Positions 1 through 8,894 of a DNA stretch of 18,757 nt are shown one piece after another. The position numbers and the translations under genes are program-made. The DNA is taken from contig JAZLLK010000095.1 of NCBI GenBank assembly GCA_045598105.1, forward strand, positions 1 to 18,757, read 5' to 3'. The DNA comes from UBA1205 sp045598105 (lineage in GTDB: Bacteria; Bacteroidota; Bacteroidia; Bacteroidales; WCHB1-69). Every line of letters begins with the position of its first letter. Position 1 is the first letter of the stretch. The notes beneath the pieces are model-generated. The model was not told the origin of the DNA. It searched no databases and was given only the letters and a program-made list of their open reading frames with translations.

Positions 1-88
1 ATATATAACTGCTATTCATACCGTATTTAGGTTTTTACGGGTACAAAATTACAACAAAAATATAGCGCACGGGTACTTTACGAAACAA

Positions 89-112
89 AAAGTTATTAAC
101 AAAGTTATTAAC
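89..112. repeat. Tandem 12-bp direct repeat (two copies)
   Basis: The 12-base unit AAAGTTATTAAC occurs twice back to back (89-100 and 101-112), just beyond the stop codon of the decayed RHS fragment. It has only two copies and is AT-rich, so it may be simple slippage. No function is visible. The rest of bases 1-107 is AT-rich with no gene that I can see. Confidence 0.5.
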
Positions 113-567
113 ACTCCATCAGTCTGTTATTTGCAATACACAGTCCCACTAAACCGGCATTATATTCCATGTCTGTCTCCACATAGGGAGCATAGAGGAA
201 GTCCCGGGTGATGGTGGCGTTATTATCCGCTACGAAGGCGGTGCTGCCCAAGTGGTTGGTGCGATAATAATATAGGCATATTAGTGCCTGCGGACTGCAA
301 GGCCTGTATATCCATGGCAGGAGGCATATCCACGGGGGCATCTGCAGCTATGAGCTGCTGCACATCAGCCCTAAAGTGCTCTTCTGCCATGGTGTTACAT
401 TATTGCACACTATTTGTATTATTTAGCGTAATATTTATAGTATTTTTTCCTAAGCAACTTGCTATATGCTCGTTACCGCTATAGTAATGCTTGATATATT
501 CGCCGCTGGCGTTGAAGGTAAGATACAGGTTCGGATAGGACGTGACGTGCTGCCATGTGAATGCCTG
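108..567 (-). pseudogene. Decayed RHS/YD-repeat protein fragment (core region)
   Basis: Read leftward, three pieces join into one RHS-type sequence. First, about 567-403 gives PNLYLTFNASGEYIKHYY, a typical YD-repeat stretch, ending at an in-frame stop (400-402). Second, about 390-270 in the same frame gives EEHFRADVQQL followed by a linker ending TNMPI. Third, after a frameshift near 265-275, comes YYYRTNHLGSTAF with DNNATIT and FLYAPY, which is the RHS-associated core signature. The similarity then fades within about 20 residues and the reading stops at 108. Complete RHS proteins of this type exceed 1000 residues and continue into a variable toxin-like tail. Here both the bulk of the N-terminal part and the tail are missing. 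The stop codon and the frameshift make it a pseudogene. Family assignment rests on recognising the motif; the exact extent of the upstream end is uncertain. Confidence 0.75.
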
Positions 568-622
568 CTATCATCCGCCCGGCCACATTCCCGTGCAACT
601 GCCTATAATTGTTTACATGTTG

Positions 623-630
623 CAAAGATA
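623..630 (-). promoter_or_regulatory. Bacteroidota -7 box upstream of RHS remnant
   Basis: TATCTTTG on the minus strand, followed by CA, matches the Bacteroidota -7 consensus TAnnTTTG. It points into the decayed RHS remnant. The first ATG after it is followed at once by a stop, so no intact protein would come from this transcript. It may be a relic promoter. Confidence 0.5.
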
Positions 631-755
631 GTATTTTTTTCTTTATCCTAATGGTCTGAACTTGGGGGTATATTATAATTCGTCCACAGGTATCATCAAC
701 TTTTATATGTTCATTTTTTTTGCGTAATAAGTCCGTTTATAAGCAAATATTACGC

Positions 756-763
756 TACTTTTG
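756..763 (+). promoter_or_regulatory. Bacteroidota -7 box for ddl
   Basis: TACTTTTG followed by CA fits the TAnnTTTG consensus. It lies 33 nt before the ddl ATG at 797, leaving a leader of roughly 28 nt. This rules out the upstream TTG at 761, which lies inside the box. No clear -33 TTG element was found. Confidence 0.7.
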
Positions 764-796
764 CAATTGGTATTTATAATAAAAACAATTGAACAC

Positions 797-1777
797 ATGA
801 AAAAGAATATAGCCGTAATTATGGGCGGCAATTCAGGCGAACATGCCATATCACTCAAAAGCGGTGCCAATATAGCCCGCCAGCTCAATCACGACCTTTA
901 CAATGTATATCCCATAGTGCTCAAGGGTAAATTATGGACATACACCAATACCGAAGGCCGTGTATATGACATAGACAAAAATGATTTTTCACTTCACATT
1001 GATAACCGGCACATCACATTTGACCGTGTATTTATAGCCATACACGGCAAGCCAGGAGAAGACGGACGCCTGCAAGGATACTTTGACATGCTGGGCATAC
1101 CCTACACCGGTTGCAGTGCCCTTATATCTGCCCTCACATTTAACAAAAACTACTGCAACCGCGTGGTTGCCTCCTATGGCATACGCACTGTTACATCGGT
1201 ACACCTGTTCAAAAAAGACCGCTACACTCCCGAAGACATTATAGCCAAAACCGGTCTGCCCTGCTTTGTAAAGCCCTGCAACTCAGGTTCCAGTGTAGGC
1301 ATGTCAAAGGTAAACAGAACAGAAGAACTTATTCCGGCCATTAATACCGCACTTGAGCATGATGACCAGTTGCTGGTGGAAACCTTCATTAAGGGGAGGG
1401 AAATTACCTGCGGTGTAATGGAATATGAGGGGAAAATACAGGTGCTGGGTATTACCGAAATAGTAAGTAAAAAAGAATTTTTCGACTTTGAGGCCAAATA
1501 CAATCCTGCCCTGTCGGAAGAAATAACCCCTGCCCCCATAAGTGCGGACGTACAGCTGGAATGCGAACAGGCCTCCATGCACATATACCGCGTACTTGAC
1601 TGCAAAGGCATAGTACGCATAGACTATATATTCAATAGTGAAGGTCTCTATTTCATAGAGGTGAATACCATTCCGGGGCAAACCAACGAAAGCATAGTAC
1701 CCAAACAGGTAAAAATGAAGAATATGAACTTTTCCGATTTGTGCACTTATTTTTTGGAAGAGGCCATAAACAAATAG
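797..1777 (+). CDS. ddl: D-alanine--D-alanine ligase
   Basis: ATP-dependent cytoplasmic ligase that joins two D-alanines for the peptidoglycan stem peptide. The start is the ATG at 797, giving 326 residues beginning MKKNIAVIMGG; a longer reading from TTG at 761 would begin inside the promoter box. Family motifs are in order: an N-terminal GGNSGEH loop, then IHGKPGEDG and a GRLQGYFDMLGIPYTG segment that shapes the D-Ala site. The ATP-grasp region follows with CFVKPCNSGSSVGMSKV and the ligand-binding ETFIKGREI. The metal and phosphate region near the C-terminus reads RIDYIF then EVNTIPGQT. Length is normal for Ddl (about 300-370). The gene stands alone rather than in a mur/fts cluster, and is flanked by its own promoter and a strong terminator. 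I see nothing broken. Confidence 0.97.
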   Translation: MKKNIAVIMGGNSGEHAISLKSGANIARQLNHDLYNVYPIVLKGKLWTYTNTEGRVYDIDKNDFSLHIDNRHITFDRVFIAIHGKPGEDGRLQGYFDMLGIPYTGCSALISALTFNKNYCNRVVASYGIRTVTSVHLFKKDRYTPEDIIAKTGLPCFVKPCNSGSSVGMSKVNRTEELIPAINTALEHDDQLLVETFIKGREITCGVMEYEGKIQVLGITEIVSKKEFFDFEAKYNPALSEEITPAPISADVQLECEQASMHIYRVLDCKGIVRIDYIFNSEGLYFIEVNTIPGQTNESIVPKQVKMKNMNFSDLCTYFLEEAINK

Positions 1778-1802
1778 TAAATCATAACTAATTATATATT
1801 AT

Positions 1803-1840
1803 AAGTGATATTTTACATTAAAATAAAATATCACTTTTTT
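1803..1840 (+). terminator. Intrinsic terminator after ddl
   Basis: A perfect 13-bp stem (AAGTGATATTTTA at 1803-1815 with TAAAATATCACTT at 1824-1836) encloses an 8-nt loop, and the T run continues to 1840. It lies 26 nt after the ddl stop. The stem is AT-rich. The T run favours plus-strand termination; for the convergent gene ending at 1893 it would work less well. Confidence 0.85.
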
Positions 1841-1892
1841 GTATATTTACTATCGTTTTATAATACGCCTACAGCAGGTAAAATGTCGGTTA

Positions 1893-3965
1893 CTAGTAAC
1901 CTCCATACCATTTGCGAATAAAATATTCGCCACACATAAGTAATATAAGCAATATCGGGACCCACAGGCTGTCGGTTACGGCATGCGGGAGCTTGTGATA
2001 ATGGGCCACAGGCTTAAGGTCGGTACGGCTGCATATATGCTTACGCAACATGTCCAATTGCTTATCGGAGTAGCATTTTCCGCCGCTTTGGGCGGCCAAA
2101 TTATAGAGCAACTGATAGTCGGCCGTTACATTAAGGGCTTCCACATTCACCTCCTGCACTACAAAGTTACCGCTACGCTCGTAGTGTTCATTATTGAAAG
2201 TGGTGGTGGCTTTCCACTTATAGGTACCCTGCGGCAGGCTGCCCGCCTGCAAACGATACATTTTACCATAGCGGGTAAAGGCAAATTGATGTTTTTGGGT
2301 TTCACCCTGTAATTCCATAAGCACCTCCGGCGTGTTCACCGGCTCATAGTTGGCATTATAGAGTTCGGCATCAAACACTACAGGCTCATTTTCGGCGTAC
2401 ACCTGCCTGCCTTTCACCCTAAAAAAGCTCTTATCTTCCTGTATGCCTACGTATTGAAACACTTTCAATATAAGGTCGTCAAAATGTTCCCACGCGGAGG
2501 ACTGCACATAATCATACATACGCCATCGCCACCAGCCATTGCCCATGAGCACGGCACTACGGGCCTTATTACCCTGTATAAGCACCATTAGCGGATAGCG
2601 GGTGCTCACTTTACCTATTTTTTGGTACAGCACCACCTTACATTGTGCCCCTACTTGGTATTGGGCCATGGGGACTTCTACCGGTGACACGCCGCTAAGA
2701 AAGTCCGTGGTAGAAGGCAATAGGGATATGCCGGAAAAATTAGGGTTCACTTCCGGATAGGCCTCATTGGTCATGCTGCCTTTATTCAGCACCTGCAACC
2801 CCGTAGCCGAGGAATTGAAAGCATTATACATGTCCATATTACACGGCATATACAAGCAGGGTATGCCCATGTAGTTAATATCATTTACCAGTGCCTTCGA
2901 CCTTGCATCTACAGGTAATCCGTGCAGCACCATTATATCATATTCTCCTGCAGGCTTGTTAAAGTTATTCACCTGATAGCTTTCCACCTCATAGGCATTT
3001 GATGTGGCCAGGCTGCGTGCCACTGCAGCCACATCGGGGTGAGGAGAGGCATACACTATGGCGACCTTTTTACGCTTATCCGGCACCTGTATAGCTATTG
3101 TGCAGGTATTATTAAGAGGGGTAATTTCTCCTTCTGCTACCGAAAGTGTTATTTTATAGGTATGCATACCGGCCTTATCGGCCTCAAATGAGGTTTTTAT
3201 CCACTGCACATGATTATTTCCGGAATAATGCACCGGCTGTTCCATTAGCTTTACGCCATCTTCATATAGGGTAAGCGTAGCGTTTTTACCGGCCATGTCT
3301 GTGGCTTTTACCAATATTTCTATGGGAAACACATTGTGCAGGTACACCGTTTTATTATAGTTCACCTTAGCTATAAGGGCATCACGGGTGGGAGTGGTAT
3401 CGCCCATGGTTACGGTGTATATGGGTGCCTGTATATTTTGAGCGGCATACAGGGGAGACCCGCCTGCGTTTACTATGCCATCGCTCAGGAGTACCACGGC
3501 GCCTAAGTTTTTACGGTAATAGGCTGATTCCACGGTATGAAAAAAAGAGGATAAGTCTGTTTTTTTACCGCTGTAATCCGCTATAGCACCGGGGTGACAG
3601 CCATCATCTATGGTATATACATCCACCTGATAATGGCGGGACATATTTTGCAACAATTGCTGTAGCTCACGTTTAAATGTGTCGGTATAATAATGGCGGG
3701 TATCGGTGAGCAGCACCGATTGTGAGTTATCAATACCCACTGCTATTATAGGTTTCTCCACTTCCTTGCGTGTACTGTTCACTATAGGGTGCAGCAGTAA
3801 AAAAGCAATAGCACTCACCGTAAAGCCACGCATTACGGAGAGTGCTATTTTCATATTTTGGGGCATTTCGGGCTTATGTACACGCCCATATACCATGCCG
3901 GCGTAGCATACGCCAAGCAATATACATAGCGGCACCAGCCACAGGGAATGCTCCGTTACCATCAT
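1893..3965 (-). CDS. VWA-domain membrane protein
   Basis: A 690-residue membrane protein of unknown specific function. Two hydrophobic segments lie at about residues 8-26 and 42-60, and one at the C-terminus (about 668-682). After the second segment comes a von Willebrand A fold with the metal site D79-x-S81-x-S83 and LLSDG (D162) on a later strand. The middle reads as Ig-like/CARDB-type beta repeats. From about residue 293 there is a Rossmann-like stretch (KKVAIVYASPHPD) resembling the glutamine-amidotransferase-like fold often found in this architecture; no catalytic triad is visible. Bacteroidota carry similar proteins near Bat/MoxR aerotolerance clusters, but no such neighbour is present here. 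The ATG ATG start lies 3 nt after the ileS stop, so it is very likely cotranscribed with ileS. Function by homology stops at membrane-anchored VWA protein. Confidence 0.85.
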   Translation of the reverse strand: MMVTEHSLWLVPLCILLGVCYAGMVYGRVHKPEMPQNMKIALSVMRGFTVSAIAFLLLHPIVNSTRKEVEKPIIAVGIDNSQSVLLTDTRHYYTDTFKRELQQLLQNMSRHYQVDVYTIDDGCHPGAIADYSGKKTDLSSFFHTVESAYYRKNLGAVVLLSDGIVNAGGSPLYAAQNIQAPIYTVTMGDTTPTRDALIAKVNYNKTVYLHNVFPIEILVKATDMAGKNATLTLYEDGVKLMEQPVHYSGNNHVQWIKTSFEADKAGMHTYKITLSVAEGEITPLNNTCTIAIQVPDKRKKVAIVYASPHPDVAAVARSLATSNAYEVESYQVNNFNKPAGEYDIMVLHGLPVDARSKALVNDINYMGIPCLYMPCNMDMYNAFNSSATGLQVLNKGSMTNEAYPEVNPNFSGISLLPSTTDFLSGVSPVEVPMAQYQVGAQCKVVLYQKIGKVSTRYPLMVLIQGNKARSAVLMGNGWWRWRMYDYVQSSAWEHFDDLILKVFQYVGIQEDKSFFRVKGRQVYAENEPVVFDAELYNANYEPVNTPEVLMELQGETQKHQFAFTRYGKMYRLQAGSLPQGTYKWKATTTFNNEHYERSGNFVVQEVNVEALNVTADYQLLYNLAAQSGGKCYSDKQLDMLRKHICSRTDLKPVAHYHKLPHAVTDSLWVPILLILLMCGEYFIRKWYGGY

Positions 3966-3968
3966 AAG

Positions 3969-6900
3969 CTATGCTTTTTCTATGAGCATATCTACCGATA
4001 CGCCCTCTATCAGTTCCACGCTTACTTTGGCATTATGGGCAATGGAAGGTACCATGGTAAGCTCATTGGCCAGGGTTTCGGAGCATATATAACTGCCAAA
4101 ACGGGCCAAAGTACCCTTTAGGGCTTCATGCTGTGATACCTGAACCTTTATTTTGTCCATTACGTCAAAGTTACATTCTTTTCTATAATTTTGAATACGG
4201 TTTACCATTTCACGGGCAAGGCCTTCTTCCTGCAGTTCGGTAGTTACCGTTACGTCCAGGGCCACGGTAATATTGCCCTCATTGGCCACTACCCAGCCGG
4301 GTATATCCTGAGTGAATATATCCACATCAGTGAGCAACAGGTTCACCTGCGTACCTTCCACCTGCAAGCTGTAGCTGCCCTGTGCTTCCAATTGGGCTAT
4401 ATCAGCTTGGGTAAAGGCGGTAACGGCTGCGGCTATGGATTTCATAATTTTACCATAACGGGGGCCCAGCGTTTTGAAATTGGGCTTAATGGTCTTTACC
4501 AATATATTGTTATTTGCAGATAAATAGTCTATATCCTTAACATTTACCTCGCTCAATATCAGGTTTTTCACAGCGTTCACCTGCTGAATAAAGTGTTCAC
4601 TTTGAGCCGGTATCATTATTTTGGCCAACGGCTGACGCACGCGTAAATTATGGCGTTTACGCAGTGATAGCACCATAGACGACAATTGACGGGCCAGCTG
4701 CATTCTTTCTTCCAATTCTTTGTCTATAAGTTCCTCATGCACAGCAGGAAAATCGGTAAGGTGCACCGAAGCGGCGTCATAGCGTCCGGTAACGTCATTA
4801 AGGTCATTGAACATACGGTCGGCAAAGAAGGGTGATATAGGGGCTATTAATTGTGCCAGGGTTTCCAGGCAGGTGTACAGGGTTTGATAAGCTGATATTT
4901 TATCTTCGCTGTATTCACCTTTCCAAAAACGGCGGCGGCACAAGCGTACGTACCAATTGCTGAGGCATTCGTCTACAAATACCTGTATGGCTCTACCTGC
5001 CTTGGTAGGTTCATAGTCATCATAGCAGGCATCTGTTGTTTTTACCAGGGTATTCAGTTCCGATAGTATCCAGCGGTCTATTTCGGGACGACGATTCATG
5101 GCCACATCGGGTTCCTTATAGGCAAAACCGTCTATATTGGCATACAGGGCAAAGAATCCATAGGTATTATACAAGGTACCGAAGAACTTTCTGCGTACTT
5201 CGTCTATACCTTCCAGGTCGAATTTAAGGTTATCCCATGGCTGGGCATTGGTAATCATATACCAGCGGGTGGCATCGGGGCCGTATTTATTCAGGGTGGT
5301 AAAAGGATCTACGGCATTACCCAGTCGTTTTGACATTTTGTTACCGTTTTTATCCAGTACCAATCCGTTCGATACCACTGCTTTATAGGCCACGCTATCG
5401 TTTATCATGGTAGCTATGGCATGCAGGGTGAAGAACCAGCCGCGGGTTTGGTCCACGCCTTCGGCTATAAAGTCGGCAGGGAAGCAGTCCTTAATATCAT
5501 TAAATGGATAATGTTGCTGTGCGTAAGGCATGGCGCCGCTATCGAACCACACGTCTATAAGGTCAGTTTCACGGGTCATTTTTTTGCCGGAAGACGATAC
5601 CAGATATACGTTATCTATGTAGGGGCGGTGAAGGTCAAATGCATTGTAGTCGGCAGATTGATAAGGATTTTCGGTCATATATCCTGCCTGTATGGCTTTG
5701 TCTATTTCATTGCGAAGTTCTTCTACCGAGCCTATGCATATTTCTTCACTTCCGTCCTCGGTACGCCATATAGGAAGAGGGGTACCCCAATAGCGGGAGC
5801 GTGACAGGTTCCAGTCCACCAGATTTTCCAGCCAGTTGCCAAAGCGGCCGCTACCGGTAGCTTCAGGCTTCCACTTAATGGTGTTATTCAGCTCTATCAT
5901 TCTGTTTTTTACGGCAGTAGAGCGTATAAACCAACTGTCAAGCGGATAATATAATATAGGCTTATCGGTACGCCAGCAGTGAGGATAATTGTGGGTATGT
6001 TTTTCTATTTTGAATGCTTTATCCTGCATTTTAAGCATTACGCACAAGTCCACATCCAGGGTAACGTCCTTATCGGTGAGGGTGTTGTCGTATGCATTTT
6101 TCACATAGCGGCCTGCGTATTCGCCATAAAGGGTGGTGTTTACGCTGGTGCGTACAAATTCCTCATCCAAATCGGTAAGGAGGAAGAATTTACCTGTTTT
6201 GTCCACCATAGGCTGGCGTTTACCTTCCTTATCAATAAGGAACAATGGGGGCACGCCTGCCTGCTTGGCTACCCTGTCATCATCGGCACCAAAGGTAGGA
6301 GCTATATGTACTATACCGGTACCGTCTTCGGTGGTAACGTAGTCGCCTGATATTACGCGAAAGGCGCCTTCTCCGGGGTTCACCCAGGGCAGCAGCTGCT
6401 CATATTCCATGCCGACCATAAGTTTACCTTTACATTCTGCCAGCACCTTAAATGGAATGGCCTTATCACCCTGATGGTATTCTTCCATGGGCAGGTTTTC
6501 ATTGGCAGCGGGGAAATGGGCATACAGCAGCGGCTTAGCCACCACGGCATACATAGGCTTGCCGCTATAGGCATTATAGGACTGCACCAGCACATAGTCT
6601 ATGCCGGGGCCTACGGCCAAAGCGGTATTGGAAGGAAGTGTCCACGGAGTGGTAGTCCATGCCAAAAAGTACAGATTATCGGCCTGAGGCAGCACCTTGC
6701 CAAAAGCGGAATTTTTCCACACCTCATTCACCTTCACTTTAAACTGTGCCACGCAGGTGGTATCTTTTACGTCTCTATAACAGCCGGGCATATTCAGCTC
6801 GTGAGAGCTAAGCCCTGTGCCGGCAGCCGGCGAATAGGGCTGTATGGTATAACCCTTATATAACAAGCCTTTTTGGTATATTTTTTTCAGCAGGTACCAT

Positions 6901-7382
6901 AAGGTTTCTATATATTCATTCTTAAAGGTGATGTAAGGATTGTTCAGGTCCACCCAGTAGCCCATTTGGCGGGTGAGGTTATCCCACATATCCTTATACT
7001 TCATTACCTCATTACGACAAGCCTTGTTATACTCATCTACCGATATTTTTTTACCTATATCTTCTTTGGTAATGCCTAACTTTTTTTCCACGCCCAACTC
7101 TACGGGCAGGCCGTGGGTATCCCAACCGGCTTTACGCTTTACGCAATAGCCTTTTTGTGTTTTATAACGACAAAATATATCCTTAATGGTACGTGCCATT
7201 ACGTGGTGTATGCCCGGCTGACCGTTAGCTGAAGGAGGACCTTCAAAAAACACAAAATTCGGCTTGCCTGCTCTTAACTGCATACTCTGCTCAAAAGTAT
7301 GGTTGCTTTCCCATTCCTGTTGCACTTGTGAGGCCAATGACGTAAGGTCTAATTTGGCATATTCGGTATATTTTTTACCCAT
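3969..7382 (-). CDS. ileS: Isoleucyl-tRNA synthetase
   Basis: Cytoplasmic class Ia synthetase that charges tRNA-Ile. It has 1137 residues, the long form usual in Bacteroidota rather than the roughly 940-residue E. coli form. The HIGH-type signature is PPSANGQPGIHH near residues 49-60, followed by GWDTHGLPVE. The editing domain shows WTTTPWTLPSN and GTGIVHIAPTFGADD. KMSKR lies at residues 682-686 in the context NGNKMSKRLGN. An anticodon-binding helical domain follows (about 770-930), then an extended C-terminal domain containing MVNRIQNYRKE. The start ATG at 7382 sits about 38 nt after a -7 box. It is probably the first gene of a two-gene unit with the VWA protein. The long form resembles the eukaryote-like type 2 enzymes, some of which tolerate mupirocin; that last point cannot be read from the sequence. 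Confidence 0.98.
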   Translation of the reverse strand: MGKKYTEYAKLDLTSLASQVQQEWESNHTFEQSMQLRAGKPNFVFFEGPPSANGQPGIHHVMARTIKDIFCRYKTQKGYCVKRKAGWDTHGLPVELGVEKKLGITKEDIGKKISVDEYNKACRNEVMKYKDMWDNLTRQMGYWVDLNNPYITFKNEYIETLWYLLKKIYQKGLLYKGYTIQPYSPAAGTGLSSHELNMPGCYRDVKDTTCVAQFKVKVNEVWKNSAFGKVLPQADNLYFLAWTTTPWTLPSNTALAVGPGIDYVLVQSYNAYSGKPMYAVVAKPLLYAHFPAANENLPMEEYHQGDKAIPFKVLAECKGKLMVGMEYEQLLPWVNPGEGAFRVISGDYVTTEDGTGIVHIAPTFGADDDRVAKQAGVPPLFLIDKEGKRQPMVDKTGKFFLLTDLDEEFVRTSVNTTLYGEYAGRYVKNAYDNTLTDKDVTLDVDLCVMLKMQDKAFKIEKHTHNYPHCWRTDKPILYYPLDSWFIRSTAVKNRMIELNNTIKWKPEATGSGRFGNWLENLVDWNLSRSRYWGTPLPIWRTEDGSEEICIGSVEELRNEIDKAIQAGYMTENPYQSADYNAFDLHRPYIDNVYLVSSSGKKMTRETDLIDVWFDSGAMPYAQQHYPFNDIKDCFPADFIAEGVDQTRGWFFTLHAIATMINDSVAYKAVVSNGLVLDKNGNKMSKRLGNAVDPFTTLNKYGPDATRWYMITNAQPWDNLKFDLEGIDEVRRKFFGTLYNTYGFFALYANIDGFAYKEPDVAMNRRPEIDRWILSELNTLVKTTDACYDDYEPTKAGRAIQVFVDECLSNWYVRLCRRRFWKGEYSEDKISAYQTLYTCLETLAQLIAPISPFFADRMFNDLNDVTGRYDAASVHLTDFPAVHEELIDKELEERMQLARQLSSMVLSLRKRHNLRVRQPLAKIMIPAQSEHFIQQVNAVKNLILSEVNVKDIDYLSANNNILVKTIKPNFKTLGPRYGKIMKSIAAAVTAFTQADIAQLEAQGSYSLQVEGTQVNLLLTDVDIFTQDIPGWVVANEGNITVALDVTVTTELQEEGLAREMVNRIQNYRKECNFDVMDKIKVQVSQHEALKGTLARFGSYICSETLANELTMVPSIAHNAKVSVELIEGVSVDMLIEKA

Positions 7383-7420
7383 AATGTTATATATATTTCG
7401 TATTTATCTTTTAAAACTTG

Positions 7421-7452
7421 CAAAGATAGCATTTTTTTTTGAGCACCGGCAA
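7421..7452 (-). promoter_or_regulatory. Promoter of ileS (-33 TTG and -7 TATCTTTG)
   Basis: On the minus strand TATCTTTG (7421-7428) is preceded by a 21-nt spacer rich in A and then TTG (7450-7452). This is close to the Bacteroidota layout TTG - about 19-21 nt - TAnnTTTG. The leader to the ileS ATG is roughly 33 nt. The remaining bases to 7604, between this promoter and the end of the YqaA-like gene, are AT-rich and show no gene or clear terminator. Confidence 0.75.
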
Positions 7453-7604
7453 GGCCGCAGGCATTTTATTTTTCTTTTTTTATTTTTACACAAAACATTC
7501 ACGACACACACGCTCACAATTATTTACTATATTCATTCCAAATAATCGGTTCATTTATCCGGAATATTACAAAATTCAATACATTTTTTATATTTTACAT
7601 ATTT

Positions 7605-8072
7605 TTACAAGTATTGAAACATGGGAGCGTTATCACCCAATGCTAAAAACAATCCTATCCAAAAGGCAAAACGCAATGCTCTGCCTATGAGCATATACAC
7701 GGCACTTTTAGTAAAGTTCACTTTATAAAAGCCCAGTGCTATGGCGAACACATCGCCTATGAAGGGTGTCCACGTAAGCAGTGCCAGCCATGCGCCATAA
7801 TGGTCTATTTTGGCTTGTTGTTTTTTCAGTTTTTCTTCTTTTACGTGCAGCCATTTTTCTATCCATTGCCATTTACCCATCCATCCTATGCCGTAGGAGG
7901 TGAGCCCGCCCAGCCAGTTGCCGGCGGTGGCATACAGGAATGAGAGCCATGGGTTGCCGCCGGCCATAAGTATGGCTACTATGAGAAAATCGGAGGAGAA
8001 CGGCACTACCGTAGCCGACAGGAAGGTACCTGCGAACAATCCCCGATAGCCCCATGATTGTAAAAAATCCAT
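7605..8072 (-). CDS. YqaA-like VTT-domain inner membrane protein
   Basis: A 155-residue polytopic membrane protein of the YqaA branch of the VTT/DedA superfamily. The recognisable stretch runs from the first helix (FLSATVVPFSSDFLIVAILMA) into AGGNPW, then the glycine-rich AGNWLGGLTSYGIGW, matching YqaA at similar positions. A charged, lysine-rich loop (about residues 64-85) separates the halves. The second half has TPFIGDVFAIALGFYKV and ends with a hydrophobic helix containing ALRFAFWIGLFLALG. Length agrees with YqaA (about 140-160). DedA relatives have been linked to membrane lipid flipping and proton-motive-force homeostasis; YqaA itself is poorly characterised. It starts 8 nt after the HD-domain gene and probably shares its transcript. 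Confidence 0.85.
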   Translation of the reverse strand: MDFLQSWGYRGLFAGTFLSATVVPFSSDFLIVAILMAGGNPWLSFLYATAGNWLGGLTSYGIGWMGKWQWIEKWLHVKEEKLKKQQAKIDHYGAWLALLTWTPFIGDVFAIALGFYKVNFTKSAVYMLIGRALRFAFWIGLFLALGDNAPMFQYL

Positions 8073-8080
8073 ATAATAAT

Positions 8081-8692
8081 CTACAATTGAGTATATAATT
8101 CATTAAAATATTGTAGAAGCAATGCCTTGTCGGCAATTACGGTTCTAAGCTGCTTTAGCTGTGCGGGGGCTTTGCCTTTATGCAAACACAGATTCATATA
8201 TCCGCCTTCGGCGTATTTTTCATGCAGATGAGCCAGTGTACGCTCATACATTTGCTCCCGGGTATAATGAGGATAATGTTTTTTACCGTATTGCATGGTA
8301 CGCAGTATTACGGTACGGGCATTCAGGTCACGGTCAGCATCGGCCACTATGCAGCCGTATATGCTGCGGGGCATGTGGAGAGAAGACGCCCTATGGTCGG
8401 CCACGGCCTCACTCATAAGCGTTATTTGCCATGGAGCAAACCATTGGAGCAGCATTGTATCTTCTATTAATATACGTGCGGAATGCTCATGATGCAGTTC
8501 CCTGCCGTACACTATGCCCACATCATGATAGGCGGCTATTACATAGGCCATAAGGACATCTTCATGATAAAGTGAAGCCAAATGCATGCTTTCGTCCACT
8601 ACCGTACGCACATGGTGTATATTATGTGCCTCGTCAAAGGCATGATAACGGCTTATTATTTCGTGTTCTATATACTGCTCTATGGTAAGCAT
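8081..8692 (-). CDS. HD-domain phosphohydrolase
   Basis: A 203-residue soluble protein with an HD superfamily metal site. Histidines at 26-27 (NIHHVRTV) open the domain, H56-D57 (AYHDVG) is the defining HD pair, further histidines follow at 67-70 and 100, and the closing aspartates are in VADADRD (118-122). Such proteins hydrolyse phosphomonoesters or phosphodiesters of nucleotides and related metabolites. The substrate here cannot be told. It resembles the single-domain relatives of YfbR/YedJ type rather than RelA/SpoT or GdpP-type cyclic nucleotide enzymes, because no other domain is attached. It heads a two-gene unit with the YqaA-like protein (8-nt gap) and has its own -7 box 23 nt upstream. 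Confidence 0.82.
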   Translation of the reverse strand: MLTIEQYIEHEIISRYHAFDEAHNIHHVRTVVDESMHLASLYHEDVLMAYVIAAYHDVGIVYGRELHHEHSARILIEDTMLLQWFAPWQITLMSEAVADHRASSLHMPRSIYGCIVADADRDLNARTVILRTMQYGKKHYPHYTREQMYERTLAHLHEKYAEGGYMNLCLHKGKAPAQLKQLRTVIADKALLLQYFNELYTQL

Positions 8693-8715
8693 AGCTGTGT
8701 ATTTTATGTACGATG

Positions 8716-8723
8716 CAAAGGTA
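8716..8723 (-). promoter_or_regulatory. Bacteroidota -7 box for HD-yqaA unit
   Basis: TACCTTTG followed by CA on the minus strand, 23 nt before the ATG at 8692. It is preceded by the A-rich spacer typical of the other minus-strand promoters here. No clear -33 TTG at the right distance. Confidence 0.65.
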
Positions 8724-8894
8724 GCATTATTTTTTTATATGTTGCGTAGGCCATACCATCACATACTTGCCGTACCAATGGCATGTAGTAGTGAAAAAAA
8801 ATTTTTTTCAAGCTATTTACATCACATTACAAACGCACTGTAACAGCACATTAACTCATCACTTGGTTCATAACCCTTATTTTTTTACCTTATT

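Noticed and set aside
89..112. The repeated TTATTAAC sequence as DnaA boxes or a replication origin
   Set aside because: It does not match TTATCCACA well, there are only two copies, and no dnaA, dnaN or parA/B gene is nearby.
761..796. Upstream TTG start adding 12 residues to ddl
   Set aside because: It lies inside the -7 promoter box and the extra residues are outside the family's usual N-terminus.
1893..3965. VWA protein as part of a Bat/MoxR aerotolerance operon
   Set aside because: No MoxR ATPase, BatA/B or TPR partner lies nearby; the neighbour is ileS.
6380..6863. Long overlapping open frames opposite or alongside ileS and other large genes
   Set aside because: They are shadows of the real coding frame, with odd composition and no promoter or ribosome site.
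8081..8692. HD protein plus membrane protein as a CBASS/cyclic-nucleotide defence pair
   Set aside because: The HD protein is a plain single domain and the partner is a YqaA-like housekeeping membrane protein; no cyclase or effector is present.
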